This document shows positions 62,107 through 64,000 of a stretch of DNA of 64,000 nucleotides, one piece after another. This DNA comes from Tolypocladium sp. Sup5 PDA-1 (lineage: Eukaryota > Ascomycota > Sordariomycetes > Hypocreales > Ophiocordycipitaceae), in NCBI GenBank assembly GCA_000750105.3, contig JPHH03000005.1, positions 1,054,001 through 1,118,000 on the forward strand. The letters run 5' to 3'. Position 1 is the stretch's first letter. Each line of letters opens with the position of its first letter. A program made the position numbers and the translations under genes. The notes under the pieces were generated by a model. It had not been told where the DNA came from and did not search any database. It saw only the letters and a program-made list of their open reading frames with translations.

Positions 62107-64000
62107 ATGAGACGCACTGTTCTCGGTTGTCTAGCCTTGATTGGCGCAGGCCTTCTCTTTCCTGGTGCTTATGCCGACGATGCAAGCGACGAGTTGTCTG
62201 TCATAGCGAAACGCCGGGTAGTCGACCTTGCCCAGTTTCCCGATGCACCATTGATCAGCAAGATTTCGGACTGGTTGAGCTCACAAAAGAGCGACGGGAC
62301 TTGGAGCGATGTGAATTACTTGTCAGGATGCACTGCTCGTAAGTGATTCGTCATTACCTACGACGACCTGCCTAACTGCTTGCCTAGAGCGCGCCAACTG
62401 GCCGATCCAACAGCACTGGAACAGATTAATCACGTTCGCCGCAGCGTGGAGTGGTGCCAACCCGTCTATTCCCAAGAATTGGGCCCATAGCGATGAGCTT
62501 TTGACGGCCATATCAAAGGGCCTGGACTATTGGTTTGACAACGACTACACGCCCGCAGACTGCATGGGAGATGGCGGCAATGCGTGAGTCTGATCCTGTC
62601 ATGCAGCCCAACAGGCGACGCCAAGCTGACCAGTTCAGTGCCAAGGGCTGTCCCTGCGGCACGCCAGGGTTGTGGAATACGGCGCGTCTCATCTGGAGTG
62701 AAAGGCGACAGGAAGCTTTGCTGACTGTCAGTTAGAACTGGTACGGCCAAGCCATTTTAATACCTCAGCTGTGCTCGACAACTTGCCTCTTGTTGGAAGA
62801 CGCCAAGCTGTCAGAGAAGCAACTGGCCGGCTGCGAACGCATCCCGGGTCGCGCATATGACTTGAGAGATGGGAGGTTCGGCACAGGAGGTTACATGACT
62901 GGAGCCAATGTAAGACTTGCTGCACCCATTAGTGTTTGCTAACGATTCCACGTTCTGTCTGTTTCAAGCGGTGGTATTCGCAGTCATTGGCTTACACAAC
63001 GGCAGGCAGTTCTTGTGATGCAGAACTCGGTCAGCCTGGCCTTGTACACGAATAACGCCACCATCCTTCAGGATGCCTATTCCCGGGCCATGAACGTCAT
63101 GACGGTAAGTCCTCGGGGAAATCTCCAGTTGGACAGCAAGAAGCTTAACTATTCCAGTTTGCGGACAAGCCGATGCAAGATGGCATTCATCGCGACGGCA
63201 CGTTTCTCCAGCACACGGGAATCCTCTACAATGGAAACTACGGCAAAGATTTAGTGAGCTGCAACGGCGCATCGTGATGCATAGTTGCGCTGCTGACAGG
63301 AATGCAGTTCAATGCATTCATTCAGCTTGAAGGAGAAGCCATTGGCACGTCCTTCGCCGCCAGCAATGCGACCCGAGACGCGATGGCTGCCCAAACCAAA
63401 GGAAACGAGTGGATGATCTTCACCGACAGCCACACGGGGCAAGAACACTGGGATTTTGTCAGTCCCCCTCCTGCAACAGCATCGCTCGCTAGCTAACTCG
63501 ATGATCGTAGAACGCAATTGGTCGGTTCGTGGCGTTTCCAACCGCCGACCTGCAGGCCAGCGCGGACATCAACTTCAACGTGACGAAACTCGCGGCCGCC
63601 ACTGCGGATTTCACCGGCGCCAACGACGTGAGCGACACGGTTCGCCGCCTCAAGTCCAACGGCACAGAGAAACTCGTCGGCAACAAGGGCTTTTGGGCCA
63701 GTGACTACATGGCAAGTTGGCTCCTGCACAGCGCACGCACGGTTCTAACATGCAACCAGGTCCACCGCCGCGAGTCCTTTGTGCTGACCAACAAAATGCT
63801 ATCCGCGCGATCGGCAAATTCAGAATATATCAACGGCGCCAACCCGTACGGCCATCACCTCGGCCAGGGGACGCTATTCTCTTACGTCGAGGGCAACGAG
63901 TACAAGGACATCATGGGCGCCTGGGACTGGAACCTCGTTCCCGGCACGACGACGCTTCTCAACACGCCGAGGCTCGCGTCCTCCAATGTTGGCCAGGTGG
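62107..64000 (+). CDS. Polysaccharide lyase family 8, secreted, 3' truncated
   Basis: Beta-eliminating lyase for uronic-acid polysaccharides (hyaluronan, chondroitin, xanthan or a glucuronan). Signal peptide MRRTVLGCLALIGAGLLFPG. Exons by eye: 62107-62338, 62388-62583, 62639-62681, 62736-62909, 63006-63102, 63161-63254, about 63307-63456, about 63509-63711 and 63760 onward. The alpha/alpha-toroid has GLWNTNWYGQAILIPQL, the catalytic Asn in YMTGAN, and His and Tyr in DGTFLQHTGILYNGNYG. The beta-sandwich domain begins HRRESFVLTNKMLSARS and holds NGANPYGHHLGQGTLFSYV and MGAWDWNLVPGTTTLLNTP. Two introns appear to use GC donors (62682 and 63712). The end lies beyond the window. Confidence 0.92.

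Overview
The window is nuclear DNA of a filamentous ascomycete. Short spliced introns (about 48-130 nt, GT-AG with CTRAC-like branch sites, plus a few GC-AG), intergenic gaps of 0.4-2.8 kb and family content such as sedolisin, penicillopepsin-type protease, GH79, Whi5-type repressor and GPI-anchored surface proteins point to a Sordariomycete, most likely Hypocreales. This placement is inference from gene content; no rRNA or other marker is present. No CRISPR array, prokaryotic operon, convincing tRNA or intact transposon was seen.

Layout. 1-10 kb: 3' part of a hydantoinase/oxoprolinase-DUF917 protein (+), a small possibly myristoylated protein (-), a secreted aspartic protease (-), an unknown basic protein (+) whose 3' coding end overlaps that of a class V aminotransferase (-). 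10-20 kb: an Hst3/Hst4-type sirtuin (-), a secreted sedolisin (-) and a cysteine-synthase-like/rhodanese fusion (+) that seems to lack the PLP lysine. 20-23 kb: gene-poor DNA with two repeat arrays. 23-41 kb is a housekeeping block: Ser/Pro-rich unknown protein, Whi5-like G1/S repressor, TRIP4/Rqt4-type zinc-finger protein, mitochondrial malate dehydrogenase, P5A ATPase (Spf1 type), a decayed F-box-like gene, thymidylate synthase with two ACGCGT boxes upstream, and a DHA1 transporter.

41-64 kb is an accessory, surface-directed region: an 87-aa secreted eight-cysteine protein, a GPI-anchored DUF7136-like protein, a GH79 glycosidase, gamma-glutamyltransferase, a Gly-rich GPI protein, a large secreted protein with a long Asn-Thr repeat and four five-cysteine modules, an isochorismatase-fold protein without the catalytic Cys, an arrestin, a PhyH-family dioxygenase, a formamidase/acetamidase and, cut by the right edge, a PL8 polysaccharide lyase.

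How genes may work together: secreted proteases (A1, S53), GH79 and PL8 would support extracellular degradation of protein and uronic-acid polysaccharide; hydantoinase, formamidase, GGT and the isochorismatase-like protein fit nitrogen/sulfur scavenging; Whi5 and an MCB-bearing thymidylate synthase promoter belong to the same G1/S circuit. The most novel-looking item is the Asn-Thr repeat protein at 52924-54752 with its fourfold cysteine module. Gene models were spliced by eye from reading frames and splice-site consensus, not from transcripts.
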